This document shows positions 48,421-58,438 of a stretch of 64,000 nt of DNA, one piece after another (within the stretch, counting starts at the first letter, position 1; the number at the start of each line of letters is the position of its first letter). Source of the stretch: Loktanella sp. IMCC34160. GTDB taxonomy: Bacteria; Pseudomonadota; Alphaproteobacteria; Rhodobacterales; Rhodobacteraceae. A program made the translations under genes and the position numbers. The stretch is from positions 496,001 to 560,000 of the forward strand of contig NZ_SELP01000003.1 of the NCBI RefSeq assembly GCF_004145845.1, in the 5' to 3' direction. A model generated the notes under the pieces. That model did not search any database and had not been told where the DNA came from. It saw only the letters and a program-made list of their open reading frames with translations.

Positions 48421-49224
48421 ATGTCCTTTTCCATCGCAGGCAAGACCGCAATCGTCACAGGCGCGGCCAATGGGGTCGGTCTGGCCATCGGGCGGCAGTT
48501 CGTCGAAGAGGGCGCGAATGTCGTCTTCTGCGACATGGACGAAGCGCGTCTGGAGAAGGAACTTTCGGGCGAGGTGACAGAGGACGGGCGGGTCAGAATA
48601 TTCGCGGGGGATCTGCGTAAGAAGCTGACCATCGCGAACCTGCTGTCGGCCACCGTCGATGCCTTCGAAAAGGTGGATATCCTTGTGAATGCGTCCCGGC
48701 AGGTCGAAACCTCCGACCCGCTGAACCCGGACGACGATTCCGTCATGGCGCTTCTGGAACAGAACATGCTGACCGCGCTGCGGCTGACGCAGGCCGTGGC
48801 CAAGCGGATGATCAAGCAGGCCGAGGGGCAGGACGAAGGCTGTGTCGGGTCGATCGTCAACCTGTCGTCCATCGCCTCGCGCCGGGCCCATCCGGAACTT
48901 CTTGGCTATTCCATTTCAACGGCGGCGCTGGACCAGATGACCCGCTCCATGGCCGTGGCGCTGGCCCCTAAACGGATCCGGGTGAACGCAGTTGCCTTCG
49001 GGTCGGTGATGAGTGCGAGCCTTAAAGGGGCGTTGAAAGCGCACGAGGGGTTCCGGTCCGAGATCATCGACCACACGCCCTTGTCCCGCATCGCCGGGCC
49101 GGGAGAGGTCTGCGATGCCGTGCAATATCTGGCATCAGACGCCAGTGCCTTTGTGACGGGTCAGGTGATTACCGTGGACGGCGGGCGCACCCTGATCGAC
49201 CCGGTTGCGGTCGGGGCGCACTGA
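48421..49224 (+). CDS. SDR family protein lacking the catalytic lysine
   Basis: A 267-residue classical short-chain dehydrogenase fold. It has the cofactor motif TGAANGVG at residues 13-20, an LVNAS in place of NNAG near 88, the serine region IVNLSS near 145-150 and Tyr163. The usual YxxxK reads YSIST: residue 167 is threonine, not lysine, so ordinary dehydrogenase chemistry is doubtful. The C-terminus has the typical DASAFVTGQVITVDGG. AAGGAGG precedes ATG 48421. It ends next to the CoA-transferase gene in convergent orientation. Confidence 0.87.
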   Translation: MSFSIAGKTAIVTGAANGVGLAIGRQFVEEGANVVFCDMDEARLEKELSGEVTEDGRVRIFAGDLRKKLTIANLLSATVDAFEKVDILVNASRQVETSDPLNPDDDSVMALLEQNMLTALRLTQAVAKRMIKQAEGQDEGCVGSIVNLSSIASRRAHPELLGYSISTAALDQMTRSMAVALAPKRIRVNAVAFGSVMSASLKGALKAHEGFRSEIIDHTPLSRIAGPGEVCDAVQYLASDASAFVTGQVITVDGGRTLIDPVAVGAH

Positions 49225-49227
49225 TCC

Positions 49228-50559
49228 CTACCAATTTGCCGCGACCGAGCCGAGCGCCGAGGCCGGGCGGTCCCATGTCATCGGCGTTCCGTCGATCGTC
49301 AGGGCGGGGCGCAGCCTGAATGCAGCACCCCAGGGCGTATGTTCCATCTCGGGCGACAGGTCCCGCTGATCCGGACGTTTGTCCAGCGCACCAATGCGGT
49401 CCTGCCGATAGCCCTTGAGCAACTCTGCCGTGCGGGCCAGTGACAGACGCGCCGTGCCGATCCCTTCGCCCTGTGCGGCCCGGTCCAGAAGACGCACGGC
49501 CGCCACCGCCATCAGGTAGCCCGTCGCATGGTCCAGCGCCTGAACCGGCAGCGGCGAGGGCTTGGACGAGGACGCGCAGTCGCGCCCCGTGTCGGCAATT
49601 CCGCAGCTCATCTGGACAAGGCTGTCAAAGCCGCGCCGCCCCGCCCAGGGGCCGGTCCAGCCGTAGGCATCCAGCGACACCTCGATCAGGCCGGGGTTCA
49701 TGTCGTGCCGCGTCGCCGCGTCATAGCCCAGCCCCGCCAATGCGCCGGGGCGGTAGCCGTGGATCAGAATATCCGCCTCGGCCAATAGCACCTCGAACGG
49801 GCCGCGGTCGGCAAGATGGCGCAGGTCCAGCCGGGCGCAGCGTTTGCCCAGCGTGATGTCTGGCACCACGTTGGGTTCGTCCCAGCCCGGCGGATCGATG
49901 CGCAGCACCTCGGCCCCATAACCGGCAAGCGTGCGTGTCGAGACGGGACCGGCCAAGACGCGGGTCAGGTCCAGCACCTTAAGCCCGGCCAGAGGCCGGT
50001 CGGGCCGCCTGTCCCAGGTTTTCGCGGGGGCAGGGCGGTTTGACCAATGGATCAGGGGCTCAGCCGCGACAGCGGCCCCCTGCGGATGCGCCGCCCATTC
50101 CGCCTCTGACCGCATCATGGCGGCGACCCCGCCTTCGGCAACGACGGCGCTTTCCACTTCATCCCCGCCCCACGCCTTCATGGCGCGGCGCACGGCATCC
50201 ACATCCGCATCGCAGCCCAGCACCCGCAGCACCGCCGCCTTGTGGTGAGGCAGGTTGGTGTGCAGGCGGACCCATCCGTCGCGGGTTTCATAGACCCCGG
50301 CAAGGGCGTCCCAGACCGGCGGCAGCTCCCAACCAAAGGGGTGAATGGATTGCGCATACCAAAGCGAGGCAAGCCGCCGATCGACCGTCACTTTCGGACG
50401 GGCGCCATCCTGCCCAATCAGCCCGGCAAGGGCCGCACCAAGATACCCGTAGGCCGCAGTCGCAAGATCGGTGACCGCGAAGGCGGAAGGAAAATCGCCG
50501 CTTCCGGTGATGTCGAACCCGCCTTCGGGCAGGCCAAGGGATTCGGCAATCTCTTTCAT
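49228..50559 (-). CDS. CaiB/BaiF-type CoA transferase with rearranged domain order
   Basis: A 443-residue class III CoA transferase. The normal family start, LKVLDLTRVLAGPVSTRTLAGYGAEVLRID, appears only near residue 195. The first 190 residues resemble the part that usually follows it: a helix TDLATAAYGYLGAALAGLIG, then VWDALAGVYETRDGWVRLH. A second Asp-bearing helix, ALDHATGYLMAVAAV near 345, aligns with the catalytic-Asp helix. The order suggests circular permutation with partial duplication. ATG 50559 has only a weak ribosome binding site. The acyl substrate is unknown. Confidence 0.8.
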   Translation of the reverse strand: MKEIAESLGLPEGGFDITGSGDFPSAFAVTDLATAAYGYLGAALAGLIGQDGARPKVTVDRRLASLWYAQSIHPFGWELPPVWDALAGVYETRDGWVRLHTNLPHHKAAVLRVLGCDADVDAVRRAMKAWGGDEVESAVVAEGGVAAMMRSEAEWAAHPQGAAVAAEPLIHWSNRPAPAKTWDRRPDRPLAGLKVLDLTRVLAGPVSTRTLAGYGAEVLRIDPPGWDEPNVVPDITLGKRCARLDLRHLADRGPFEVLLAEADILIHGYRPGALAGLGYDAATRHDMNPGLIEVSLDAYGWTGPWAGRRGFDSLVQMSCGIADTGRDCASSSKPSPLPVQALDHATGYLMAVAAVRLLDRAAQGEGIGTARLSLARTAELLKGYRQDRIGALDKRPDQRDLSPEMEHTPWGAAFRLRPALTIDGTPMTWDRPASALGSVAANW

Positions 50560-50634
50560 GGTCAAAGCTTTGCGCCGATTTGGACCCCGCGCAATACTCT
50601 TTCCTCTGCCGGGACAAGCAGGTAGATCACCGCT

Positions 50635-51687
50635 ATGCCCCTGCAATTCGACACACTTTCTGATCTGCTGAACCACGGTTTCGACACGGTGATCGATGTG
50701 CGGTCGCCCGCCGAATACGCCGAGGATCATGTGCCCGGCGCCGTCTCCATGCCCGCCCTGTCGAACGCGGAACGCGCCCACATCGGCACGATCTACAAGC
50801 AGGTCAGCCCGTTCGAGGCCAAGAAGGCTGGGGCGGTTCTGGTCGCCCGCAATGCGGCAACGGCGATCGAGGCGCAGATGCAGGACAAGGATGGCGGCTG
50901 GCGTCCCTTGGTTTATTGCTGGCGCGGCGGGCAACGGTCCGGCAGCTTCTCGACCATACTGGCGCAGATCGGATGGCGGACCGATACGATCAAGGGCGGC
51001 TATCAGACCTATCGCCGGCTGGTCTATCGCGCTGTCTATGAGGACAGGGTTCCGCATCGTGTCGTCCTGCTTGATGGGCTGACCGGCACCGCAAAGACCG
51101 AAATCCTCAACCGCCTGCCCGACCTTGGGATTCAGGTTGTCGATCTTGAGGGATTGGCCAACCACCGGGGGTCGCTGATCGGTGCGCTGGACGGCGGCCA
51201 GCCCAGCCAGAAGGCGTTCGAGGGGGCGATTGCCTGTGCGCTTGCCCAGCTGGACCCGGACCGTCCCGTGGTGTTTGAGGCTGAAAGCAGCAAGATCGGC
51301 CGCCGGATCATTCCGCCCATGGTCTGGGAGGCGATGTGTGCCGCCCCCCGGATCGAGATCCGATCCCCCGTCCCGTCGCGGGTCGAGTATCTCTGCCGGG
51401 CCTACGCCGACGCGGCGGCGGACACGGACTGGCTCAAGGCGCGGTTTCAACCGATCCGCCATCACCGGGGGCACGACCTTGTTGACCGGTGGGAGGCGCT
51501 GTTGCAGGCCGGGAATATGCCGGAACTGGCGCGGTCCCTGATCGTGGATCATTACGACCCGTCCTATACGAAGTCCCGCGCGGCCCATGACCCCGTGGTG
51601 ATCGGGGCTGTAGACGTGCCCAGTCTGGACGACGCCGGCCAGGACGCGGCGGCCCGCAACGTCGCCGAAATTGTCAGATCACTGTGA
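50635..51687 (+). CDS. mnmH: tRNA 2-selenouridine(34) synthase
   Basis: A 350-residue enzyme replacing sulfur with selenium in 2-thiouridine-34 of tRNA, using selenophosphate. The N-terminal rhodanese domain has DVRSPAEYAEDHVPGA near residue 22 and the catalytic cysteine in YCWRGGQRSGSF near residue 97. The C-terminal P-loop domain has the atypical Walker A GLTGTAKTE near 147 used in the geranyl-transfer step. It converges on selD with a 14-bp overlap. Confidence 0.94.
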   Translation: MPLQFDTLSDLLNHGFDTVIDVRSPAEYAEDHVPGAVSMPALSNAERAHIGTIYKQVSPFEAKKAGAVLVARNAATAIEAQMQDKDGGWRPLVYCWRGGQRSGSFSTILAQIGWRTDTIKGGYQTYRRLVYRAVYEDRVPHRVVLLDGLTGTAKTEILNRLPDLGIQVVDLEGLANHRGSLIGALDGGQPSQKAFEGAIACALAQLDPDRPVVFEAESSKIGRRIIPPMVWEAMCAAPRIEIRSPVPSRVEYLCRAYADAAADTDWLKARFQPIRHHRGHDLVDRWEALLQAGNMPELARSLIVDHYDPSYTKSRAAHDPVVIGAVDVPSLDDAGQDAAARNVAEIVRSL

Positions 51688-53839
51688 TCTGGCCCGGCTG
51701 GTCGGTGATCCGCCCGATACGCGCCGCCGGATAGCCCGCCAGCCATAGCTTGCCCAATGTCTCGTCAACCCGGCTTGGGTCCACGGCGGCCAAAAGCCCG
51801 CCCGCTGTCTGCGGATCGAACAACAGGTCGCCCCGCGGCCCCTTGGCCCCAAAGACCGGCCCGGCCCCGTCCCGGTTGTCTGCGAATAGCGTCGACCGGA
51901 CTCCGGCCTCTGCCAGCGCCTCTGCCCCTTCCATGGCCGGCACCTCGCCAAGGTCGATTTCGGCCCCGGTGCCAGAGGCGTCGCAGATGCCCGCCAGATG
52001 CCCGGCCAACCCAAAGCCGGTCACGTCGGTCATTGCATGGGCCACGTCCCGCAACACGCGCGACGCGACAGCCTGCGGACGTTCCATCAGGGCAAAGGCC
52101 GCCGCCACGTCCTGACCCCGCGCCTTGCGCTGCATTTCGGCGGCCATGATCGTGCCCGACCCGATCGGCTTGGTCAGGATCAGCGCATCCCCGGGCTTTG
52201 CGCCCGCAAGGGTGATTGGCGACCCCGGGCATAGTCCGGTGACGGTAAATCCAATGGTCAGTTCGTCCCCCAGCGAAGAATGTCCGCCGACGATCACCGC
52301 CCCGGCGGCTTCGACCACCTCTTGCGCGGCGGCCATGATTTCGGACATGGTCCGGCGCTGCAGGTCCGCGGACATGCGTGGCAGGATGATCGAGGCGGTG
52401 ACGGCCTGCGGATCGGCCCCCATCGCCCAGCAATCGCCAAGGGCGTGTATCGCCGCGATCCGGGCCATGAGGACCGGGTCATTGGTGAAGGCGCGCAGGT
52501 GGTCGGTGGTCATGATCTGGCGCAGCCCGCCTGTTATCAGGACCGCCGCATCGTCGCCCGGCAGGCTTTCGACATCATCGCGCGGGGTGGTTGGCAACTC
52601 TGCCAACACATCGCGCAGGGCCCCCCGGCCCACCTTGGCGCCGCAGCCGCCGCACATTGGTTTGTCGCCCAGTGCCTCGCGTACCCCTTCTGCCATGGTC
52701 AGCGGCAGATCCGGGCCGGGCATGTCCGGCAAGTCCTTGAACTGGGCCATGAAAGTCCGATCGATCCGGTCCTTCCAGCGCCACAAGAGCCCACCCTTCG
52801 CCGCCGTGCCCAGTTTCTCGGCCAGCGCCTTTTTGCCGCCAAGCGAGATCAGTTTCAGATAGTCCTTCTGCGGCGCGTAATGGTCCATCTCGCCCCCCGA
52901 CAGGGCGGCGCGCAGGTTGTCGAACAGGACCGGGGCCTGCCGCACCGCGAAGACCCCGGCCTTCGGGCGGGGGGCAAACCCCATATGGGCGCAATCGCCC
53001 GCCGCGAAGATCGCGGGGTCGCTGGTCCGCAGGGTGTCGTCGATGGTCAGATAGCCGTCTTCGTGGGCCAGCCCGATTTCGGCGACCCAGTCATGGGGCC
53101 GCGCCCCCGCTGCCCCGGTCGTGAAGGCAGAGGGGATGCGTTGGCCGTCCGCAAGGATGACCTCTGCCTCGGTCACACGCGCCACATGGGCGTTCTCGAT
53201 GACCGCGACGCCGTTGTCCGCCAGCGCCCGCAACAGATGGCTACGCGCGGTCTTGTTGAACCCCTTCAACACCGCCCCGCTATCGATCAGTGTGACCTTC
53301 GCGCTTTTGCCGCGCTCGGTCAGGGCAAAGGCCATTGCCATGGACAATTCGGCCCCGGCCACGCCGCCGCCGATCACCGCGACATCCCCTGCGTCCGGGG
53401 CATCCCGAAACGTGGCCCAGCGGCGGGCAAAGCTGTCCAGCGGTTTGGCGGGAATGCCGTTGTCCGCGAACCCGGGCAGGTCTGGCATCCGCGTGTTGAT
53501 CCCCACATCGACCGAGGCCACGTCATAGGCTATCGGCGGACGGCCCGGCACCGTGATGGTCTTCTTGTCCGGGTCGATCCCGGTCACCTCGCCCAGGATC
53601 ACCCGCGCGCCCGCGAAACGGGCCAATTGCACAAGGTCGATATCCAGATCGTCCTTGCCATAATGCCCCGCGACAAAGCCGGGTAACATGCCGGAATAGG
53701 GGGCGGTCGGGGCGGGATTGATCACCGTCAGCCGAACACCGGCCAAGGGTTTCATCCCCCACATTCGCAGGACAAGCGCGTGGGTGTGCCCACCGCCAAC
53801 AAGAACAAGATCACGGGTAAGGGGAAGCTGCATCATCAT
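51674..53839 (-). CDS. selD: Selenide, water dikinase fused to N-terminal FAD/NAD(P) oxidoreductase
   Basis: A 721-residue fusion. Residues 1-375 form an NDH-2-like oxidoreductase with dinucleotide motifs LVGGGHTHA near 12 and VIGGGVAGAE near 151 and the FAD segment FAAGDCA near 275. Residues 390-721 are SelD, which makes selenophosphate from selenide and ATP, with active-site CGGCGAKV near 402, GDDAAVL near 435 and MTDVTGFGL near 615. The Cys/Lys pair is intact and there is no selenocysteine codon in the active site. Such fusions are known; the oxidoreductase may supply reduced selenium. Confidence 0.93.
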   Translation of the reverse strand: MMMQLPLTRDLVLVGGGHTHALVLRMWGMKPLAGVRLTVINPAPTAPYSGMLPGFVAGHYGKDDLDIDLVQLARFAGARVILGEVTGIDPDKKTITVPGRPPIAYDVASVDVGINTRMPDLPGFADNGIPAKPLDSFARRWATFRDAPDAGDVAVIGGGVAGAELSMAMAFALTERGKSAKVTLIDSGAVLKGFNKTARSHLLRALADNGVAVIENAHVARVTEAEVILADGQRIPSAFTTGAAGARPHDWVAEIGLAHEDGYLTIDDTLRTSDPAIFAAGDCAHMGFAPRPKAGVFAVRQAPVLFDNLRAALSGGEMDHYAPQKDYLKLISLGGKKALAEKLGTAAKGGLLWRWKDRIDRTFMAQFKDLPDMPGPDLPLTMAEGVREALGDKPMCGGCGAKVGRGALRDVLAELPTTPRDDVESLPGDDAAVLITGGLRQIMTTDHLRAFTNDPVLMARIAAIHALGDCWAMGADPQAVTASIILPRMSADLQRRTMSEIMAAAQEVVEAAGAVIVGGHSSLGDELTIGFTVTGLCPGSPITLAGAKPGDALILTKPIGSGTIMAAEMQRKARGQDVAAAFALMERPQAVASRVLRDVAHAMTDVTGFGLAGHLAGICDASGTGAEIDLGEVPAMEGAEALAEAGVRSTLFADNRDGAGPVFGAKGPRGDLLFDPQTAGGLLAAVDPSRVDETLGKLWLAGYPAARIGRITDQPGQITVI

Positions 53840-53899
53840 GGCGGCAGATAAGCAGAACCACCGACCCTGTTCCAGTGACGGGTGGTCACAGGCCCGGCA

Positions 53900-56280
53900 T
53901 CAGCGTTCCGCCGCGAAGACGCGCAACAATCGGTCCGGCGGAATTCGCGACAGGCGGATCGCGGGCCACCCCGCCGCCAGCGCAGCGGCAAGGATCGCCT
54001 CGACCCCCAAAAGGGCATAATCCGCCGGGAACAGGAACATCGGCAGCCGCCAGCCAAAGGCCGCGACGTTGACGATGGCCAGAAGCGCCCAGGCCAGTGC
54101 CAGCCCCAACGGGATTGCCAGAACGGTCGTCAATCCGGCCAGCAAGACGGCCCGCAGCAGGTCCAGACCACCTAGCCGGGACCGGGTCAGCCCCATCGCC
54201 CAGACCGGCGCAAGTTGCGGCAACCGCATGCTGCCCAGCGTCAGAAGGCTCATCAGAATTGCAAAGCCCGCGACGCCAAGGGTCAAAAGGTTCAGCGCGC
54301 CGGTGACGGCAAAGGTCCGTTCGAACACCTGAAGCGACACCGCTTTGATCCCTGCCTGATCAATGGCGCTGTCGGGCGCGATACCAAACTCGGCTTGCAT
54401 CGCCTCGATCATCCCCGGAACGGCGGCCGGATCGGTTCGAACCGCAAAGCGGCGCGGCACCTCGTTCGGGTAGGCGTCGGTCCAAAGGGGTTCTGCAATC
54501 ATCGCCTGACCAATAGGATTGCCGTAATCGCCAAAGACGCCAACCACGGGCAGATCCTGTCCGGCGAGGGGGAGGATATCTCCCACACCGATTCCGCCAC
54601 GCCGGGCCAGTTGTTCATTGATCAGGACGCCCCGGCCGTCGAACATGGTCTGCCACGCCGCCGCCCCGCCTTCCAGCAGCCGCCAGTTGTCGGGATACAG
54701 CGGGTCGGGCCGGGTTCCGTAAAGATCGGTGGGCAGGCCCCGCACCTCGACCTCGACCGATTGCACCGGCAGAACGGCGTCGGACCGGTCGGTCAGCCAA
54801 GCCTCCAGCCCCGGTTCCTCCTTGGTGTCGACATACAGCTCTGCCGCGAGCCGCTGATCCAGAAACCCGATGAAAGTCAGCCGGAACGAGGAGACCATGG
54901 TTGATACGCCGGCATTGGCGGCCATCGCCAGAAGCAGCGCCATCAGGGCCAGGGACAGGCCCGGCAGCTGCTGGCGGCTGTCGGCCCAGAACCATTCCGC
55001 AACCGGGCCATTGGCGCTGCTTTCGCCAAAGCGCAGCACCGAAGACAGGATCGCGGGCAGGATTGCCGCCGCCCCCAGAAGGACCGCCCCCACAAGCGCG
55101 AAACCGGCCACGAGCGAGGTGCCCCAAAGCGCCAGACCGCCTGCCCCCGCCAATGCGGCCATCCCGACCCCGGTCAGGACCCGCTGCCCCTTGCGGTGTC
55201 CCATGGCCCAGGCGCGGGGCCGGGCCGCCGCAAGGATCGGAAGCCGCGCGACCTTGACCAAGGCCCCGGTTCCCGCAATCGCCACCCCGGCCAAGGACAT
55301 TGCCAGCCCCGCCGCGATCCAGCCGGGGCGAAGGGTCAGTTCTCCGCTGATGGCCGCGCCGTAAAGCCCCCGCAGGCTTGACGCCACATCGGGCAACAGT
55401 GCCCCGGCAATCAGATGGCCAAGGATCAGGCCAAGCGCGCCGCCCGCAAGGGCAAAGATCAGAAGCTCCAGCCCAAGCCCCCACAGCAGAAGACGCAGGG
55501 GAACACCCACCGCCCGCAGGGTCCGCACCATCGGGCGGCGTTGTTCGATGGCAAGGCCCACGGTGCCATGGACAATGAACAGCCCCACCACAAAGGACAG
55601 GGCGCCAAAGGCGGTCAGGTTCAGGTGGAAACTGTCGGTCAGCCGCGACAGGTCTGTCCCGCCACCGGCCGCCACGCGTGACAGCCCCGGCGCGATTTCT
55701 GCCAGGCGTGGCAGGCCGTCCGGTTGATCCGGGTCCAGCAGAAGGAAGTCGATATGTCCCGCGGGCCGGTCAAGCAGCCGCTGTGCGACACCAATCTGGG
55801 TAACGACGGTCCCCGGCGCGATCTCGGCGACCGGGACCGGTTCGGGGGGCACGGGCCCCAGCCGGTCCAGCGCCTCGGCCCGGCCGAAGATCTGACCGTC
55901 GCCGGTGCGGAATGCATCGGCATCGGCGCGGTCGGCAATGTCGATCTGACCAACGCCCGCGGGCACGGTATTGGGGTCCAACCCCAGAATACGCACCCCA
56001 TTCAACCGGCCTTCGGCCACCGGGCTGACCCGCCAGCCCGCCATGCGCAGGGCAAGGTGGTCGGCCTGCGTCACGGCCCCGCCATCGGCAGGGACCAGCC
56101 TGTCCACCTGTCCGTCAAGAAGGGTTTGGGCAGCGGCGTCATAGCTGGACCGCGCTTCCGCGTTGATGGCCTGAACCCCGGACCAAAGCGCCGTGGCCAG
56201 CGCAAGACCGGCCAGAAGCGCGATGAACTGAAGCGGGGCGCGCCGCCAATGCGACAGGATCGCGGACAGAACCGCGAAGG

Positions 56281-56284
<4 letters not shown>
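53900..56284 (-). CDS. FtsX-like ABC transporter permease
   Basis: A 794-residue inner-membrane permease with two FtsX-type repeats. An N-terminal anchor (LQFIALLAGLALATALW) leads to a periplasmic domain, three helices near 225-350, a second block near 400-470 with another periplasmic domain, and final helices near 660-780. It overlaps the upstream ATPase stop by 4 bp, forming the end of a four-gene operon with that ATPase and two very small proteins. The exported substrate is unknown; lipid or lipoprotein handling is typical of the class. Confidence 0.85.
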
Positions 56285-56931
<647 letters not shown>

Positions 56932-56972
56932 GGCCGATTGATCGCAGGACTGCGCGGTCAAGGCAACAGAGG

Positions 56973-57227
56973 CTATCGGGTAAGGGTGAACAGTGCCGAC
57001 ACCCCGACAAGCGCGGCGGTCAGGCCTGCCAGGGCCATGTGCCAGCGTCGCTCGTCCGGATCGGCCAGCCATTCGCGCGTGACCCGCACAAAGGTGATCG
57101 GGCCGGGAAAGCCGGTTCCGGTCCGGTCCACCGCCCGGCGCCGCAGATGAAACAGAACCCGGAATGCCATCCCCGCCCAAAGCGCAAAGATCACCCCCTG
57201 AAGGATCAGCAACGGCGGGACCGTCAT
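56973..57227 (-). CDS. Small two-helix membrane protein, exporter operon
   Basis: An 84-residue protein with two predicted membrane helices (about residues 5-26 and 63-82) joined by a basic and aromatic loop (LRRRAVDRTGTGF, REWLADPDERRWHM). Its ATG overlaps the stop of the 42-residue gene upstream (ATGA), and the ABC ATPase follows 41 nt later. I do not recognise the family; the position suggests an accessory subunit of the exporter. Confidence 0.65.
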   Translation of the reverse strand: MTVPPLLILQGVIFALWAGMAFRVLFHLRRRAVDRTGTGFPGPITFVRVTREWLADPDERRWHMALAGLTAALVGVSALFTLTR

Positions 57228-57352
57228 AGGATGGCCCCGACCAGAGGCGTGACCAATCCGGGCAGCACGACGCCGACCGCATAGGATCGCGCCGCAATCC
57301 GCAGGAACCGACAGGATGTGTGAACGGCCCCAACCGCTGCTGTCCCGAACAT
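57224..57352 (-). CDS. Very small (42-aa) hydrophobic protein, exporter operon
   Basis: A 42-residue ORF, MFGTAAVGAVHTSC onward, with a C-terminal hydrophobic stretch (SYAVGVVLPGLVTPLVGAIL) likely to be a membrane segment. The stop overlaps the next gene's start as ATGA, a sign of coupled translation that supports it as real. The ribosome binding site is a G-run (GGGGGG about 9 nt upstream), not classical. It would be the first gene of the four-gene export operon. Confidence 0.5.
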   Translation of the reverse strand: MFGTAAVGAVHTSCRFLRIAARSYAVGVVLPGLVTPLVGAIL

Positions 57353-57524
57353 GGGCAAGCCCCCCCAAAGAGCCCCGACAGAGTGGCAGCGCCACCGCAA
57401 AGGTCAAGTCATTCGAGCTTGATTGAAATGCAGCTGGATTGGGCCAACGGGATTAACAGTTTGGCAAGCGCCCCCGATCAGGCTGCCCCGTGTTGGGGGT
57501 CAATCAGGCTAAAAGGGTGAGAGT

Positions 57525-57695
57525 ATGAAGACAACAACGATGATTGATGGTGTGAAGGTGATCAAGCTTTCCGAAACGCACGCCGAAGAGTACGGGCGGC
57601 CAAGCGACTCCCTCGCGATGTTCCATATCTGGACCTTGCTGACGGGGGCGGAAACACTGCGGGACCTCACGGTCAGCAACCGGGCGGTTCGCTAG
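57525..57695 (+). CDS. Orphan 56-residue protein
   Basis: A 56-residue ORF, starting MKTTTMIDGVKVIKLSE, with a ribosome binding site AAAAGGGTGAGAG before ATG 57525 and an intrinsic terminator 25 nt past the stop, so it looks like a complete monocistronic unit. The middle reads LAMFHIWTLLTGAETLRDL, an amphipathic helix. No signal peptide or zinc motif is seen. Family not recognised. Confidence 0.6.
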   Translation: MKTTTMIDGVKVIKLSETHAEEYGRPSDSLAMFHIWTLLTGAETLRDLTVSNRAVR

Positions 57696-57719
57696 GACGC
57701 CATCGGTTATCCAATCAAA

Positions 57720-57752
57720 AAGGCCCGGTCCTGTCGGTCCGGGCCTTCTTTG
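57720..57752. terminator. Bidirectional intrinsic terminator
   Basis: Arms AAGGCCCGG (57720-57728) and CCGGGCCTT (57739-57747) pair perfectly around a 10-nt loop. T-rich sequence follows on the plus strand (CTTTG) and an A-run precedes it, so it can stop both the 56-aa gene and the convergent NYN gene. Confidence 0.85.
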
Positions 57753-57769
57753 TCTGGTCGTTGGTCATC

Positions 57770-58339
57770 CTAGCTTTCTGCGTAGGCGTCCTGACCTTCC
57801 GGGCGCGGCTCCCGCGGGGGGCGCCCAACCACATCACGCAGTTCATCCAGTTCGATGAAATTGTCTGCCTGACGCCGCAGTTCATCGGCAATCATCGGCG
57901 GTTGGCTGCGTACGGTCGACACGACCGACACCCGCACACCGCGCCGTTGCACCGCCTCGACCAGAGGGCGGAAATCGCCGTCACCGGAGAACAGGACGAT
58001 ATGATCGACATGCGGCGCAATTTCCATCGCGTCGACGGTCAGTTCGATATCCATGTTCCCCTTCACCTTCCGGCGACCCATGCTGTCGGTGTATTCCTTG
58101 GCCGGTTTGGTGACCATGGTGAAGCCGTTGTAATGGAGCCAGTCGACGAGCGGCCGAATCGGCGAATACTCGTCATTTTCTAGAAGGGCGGTGTAGTAGA
58201 ATGCGCGAAGCAGCTTGCCCCGGCGCATGAATTCCTGCCGAAGCAGTTTGTAGTCGATGTCGAAACCCAGCGCCTTTGCAGCAGCATAGAGGTTCGACCC
58301 GTCAATAAATAGAGCGAGTCGCTCATCCCGATAAAACAT
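57770..58339 (-). CDS. NYN domain (LabA/DUF88) protein
   Basis: A 189-residue PIN-like NYN-domain protein, predicted RNase. The acidic metal-site residues lie in LFIDGSNLYAAAKALG near residue 11, and FSGDGDFRPLVEAVQRRG near residue 118 with the preceding DHIVL strand, as in LabA/DUF88 proteins. The C-terminal tail is charged and probably disordered. ATG 58339 follows GAAGGA; TTG 58342 is less likely. It is divergent from folK across 99 bp. Confidence 0.87.
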   Translation of the reverse strand: MFYRDERLALFIDGSNLYAAAKALGFDIDYKLLRQEFMRRGKLLRAFYYTALLENDEYSPIRPLVDWLHYNGFTMVTKPAKEYTDSMGRRKVKGNMDIELTVDAMEIAPHVDHIVLFSGDGDFRPLVEAVQRRGVRVSVVSTVRSQPPMIADELRRQADNFIELDELRDVVGRPPREPRPEGQDAYAES

Positions 58340-58438
58340 CAAAATTGTCCTTCAGAAACTGTATCCGCCCGTTGTCCGTGAGTGTGGTTCGTGAAAAAAG
58401 TTGGGCGGAACCACCGGGCAATCTAAGGAAACATTTCG

